From assembly GCA_036867785.1 (NCBI GenBank), contig CP145419.1, forward strand, positions 496,001 through 560,000: a DNA stretch of 64,000 bases, read 5' to 3'. This document shows, one piece after another, positions 62,846 to 64,000 of the stretch (the stretch's first letter is position 1; every line of letters begins with the position of its first letter). Under the pieces are notes generated by a model. That model worked only from the letters and a program-made list of their open reading frames with translations, did no database searches and had not been told where the DNA came from. Source of the DNA: Plasmodiophora brassicae (taxonomy: Eukaryota; Endomyxa: Phytomyxea; Phytomyxea; Plasmodiophorida). The position numbers were made by a program, and so were the translations under genes.

Positions 62846-64000
62846 ATGCCAGCGCCGATCGCGCTGATCGAGCTCGTTGATCAAGCCTGTCGGATCGGGT
62901 CGGCGTCTCATATGATCCGGCAGGCGTTGCAGGTCGTTGCGGCGCGCGCATCGGCTCGTCTAGCAATCGCGCTGATTCGACGATTGGAAGGTTGCCGACG
63001 AAGACGATAGCGTCGACTGGGGTGCCGCGTGTGCCGCGCTAATCGCTCGAGTGTCGAGAGGGAGCCTGCCGGCTGGCGGCAGTAAAGAGGAGGAAGAACG
63101 CGACGACGAGCGATCCCGATGGTACGCGCTAGTTCTATGCGAGACGCTGTTCATCCACCATCGGCCGTTCCGGGTCGGAAGCCTGTCGAGACTCAGAGAC
63201 CTTGCTGCAGCGGCTCTTTCCGATAGCACATGCGTTCGGGAACGTTGCCTGGTTACCTTCAGTAGGGCGTATATGCGCAGGTGATGCATGTCGCCCTAAC
63301 ATCTTTCCAAAGGACGGTGGATGGCCCGTTTTCCTGGTGAGTGGCGATTACAGATTCTGCCCCTGTACGTGAGGAATGCGTTCCATCTGGAGATTCCGGA
63401 GGACCCTAGCGTAGCACGTCGAGAGGCCGTCTCGGACGGTCTGGCGTCTATGGAGGAGGTGTTCCTCGCTAAGGTTGTATGGCTGAAGCTGCGCCGCTGG
63501 TTGCACTTATGCGATGCGACAGACGAGCCGACTGAGCGACGCAGTTCAAGAATTACAAACCTGCTTCGAGATCGTTATTCCTGACATTGGCATGAACCCG
63601 GCGTCAAGTGGCGACCCGATGCTGAGTGCCCTTGCGACTGGTGATGTCGTCGACGAGTTCTCTGACGTCGAGATTCAGGTTTCCAGGTTGGTTACATGCC
63701 CTATGCGCATGATGAAGCTTTAAATTGGTCATCGTCTATTTAGTGACGAGTGGGATGCCAGCGATGCCGACGATTTTGACGAAGACGATTTGCAGTGGCC
63801 AGCGGCTTCATCGACAGGGGCGCCTGCTGTCAACGTTGCGGTTGAGATTTCCAGAGACCTGACCGGTGTGTCTTCATCGCATAATCAAACCGTGTTCGAC
63901 GCCATGCGCGACCTCCAGAAAGAACTCAAAGTTGCCAGGTACACGCGTCTCGCAGATTCTACGATGGCAATTGAAACGGCGCGCCTAGACCGGAGCTTCA
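62846..64000 (+). CDS. UVSSA: UV-stimulated scaffold protein A (UVSSA), 3' truncated by the window
   Basis: Transcription-coupled repair factor that binds stalled RNA polymerase II and recruits TFIIH. ATG 62846 (MPAPIALIELVDQACRIGSA). VHS-like N-terminus: LCETLFIHHRPFRVGSLSRL matches the 'ELFxRSxxFR' segment; after a 53-nt intron (CTAAC branch) RRWMARFPGEWRLQILPLYV; after a 48-nt intron (63471-63518) TSRLSDAVQELQTCFEIVIP, the family's 'ExxxCFxLLVP' motif; after an intron 63687-63743 an acidic stretch SDEWDASDADDFDEDDLQWP and VNVAVEISRDLTG...VFDAMRDLQKELKVA. The DUF2043 C-terminal half is outside. The join between the first block (to ~62990) and the frame starting near 62992 is unresolved: no good splice pair was found, so a frameshift or missed intron remains. 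Confidence 0.78.

Noticed and set aside
60552-62966. Full 804-residue minus-strand frame as RNF10
   Set aside because: The 240 residues upstream of 62237 are Pro/Gly/Arg-rich with no family match and overlap a GGT microsatellite; they most likely reflect GC-rich non-coding DNA lacking stops.

Overview
This window is nuclear DNA from a compact, GC-rich, intron-bearing unicellular eukaryote. Genes lie on both strands with gaps of tens to a few hundred bases. Most are split by very short GT-AG introns (about 35-67 nt). I rebuilt splice junctions by hand from protein-family alignment. For most genes the exon lengths then sum to a multiple of three, which supports the models. The content is typical eukaryotic housekeeping: spliceosome, EMC, autophagy PROPPIN, meiotic AAA+ ATPase, TFIIB-type factor, 40S ribosomal protein S18, UVSSA, aprataxin. 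A P3A (fungal/plant-type) proton pump argues against an animal. A fused P5C synthase and a RUS/DUF647 protein fit a free-living protist or early-branching opisthokont relative, but I cannot place the lineage more precisely.

Layout, 1-14 kb: 3' end of a UIM-repeat protein; SF3B4 (+); a low-complexity repeat protein ending in a CAAX box (-); a four-TM protein (-); EMC8/9 (-); a PrsW-like membrane protein (+); BRAP-type RING/UBP ubiquitin ligase (+); a PH-like-domain protein (+); a degenerate gag-like fragment folded into an inverted repeat; a TFIIB-like factor (+); an EF-hand-like protein (-).

14-33 kb: P3A H+-ATPase (-); a 2,237-residue ConA-like/armadillo giant resembling the N-terminal part of BEACH proteins but lacking BEACH (+); WDR45/WIPI (+); acetylpolyamine amidohydrolase-type deacetylase (+); a CX5R phosphatase (+) convergent with an unknown protein (-); a coiled-coil protein; a secreted protein; tRNA-Gln(CTG) (-).

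33-50 kb: P5C synthase (+); SANT protein (-); S-adenosylhomocysteinase (-); RUS protein (+); aprataxin (-); zinc-finger protein (-); GIY-YIG plus zinc-knuckle protein (+); bacterial-type glycyl-tRNA synthetase (-); a hairpin palindrome; PCH2/TRIP13 (+) with a GC-AG intron; TMEM41-type VTT protein (-); a zinc-finger protein (+).

50-64 kb: a glycine-zipper secretory protein (+); a signal peptide-saposin-saposin-HECT fusion (+), the most unusual gene here; a divergent pair of small heat-shock proteins sharing a promoter with three heat-shock elements; ARMC6; an MFS transporter; RPS18; RNF10 (-); and a UVSSA gene running off the right edge. Ubiquitin-related genes are numerous (UIM protein, BRAP, HECT fusion, RNF10), but nothing suggests an operon or a gene cluster with a shared function.
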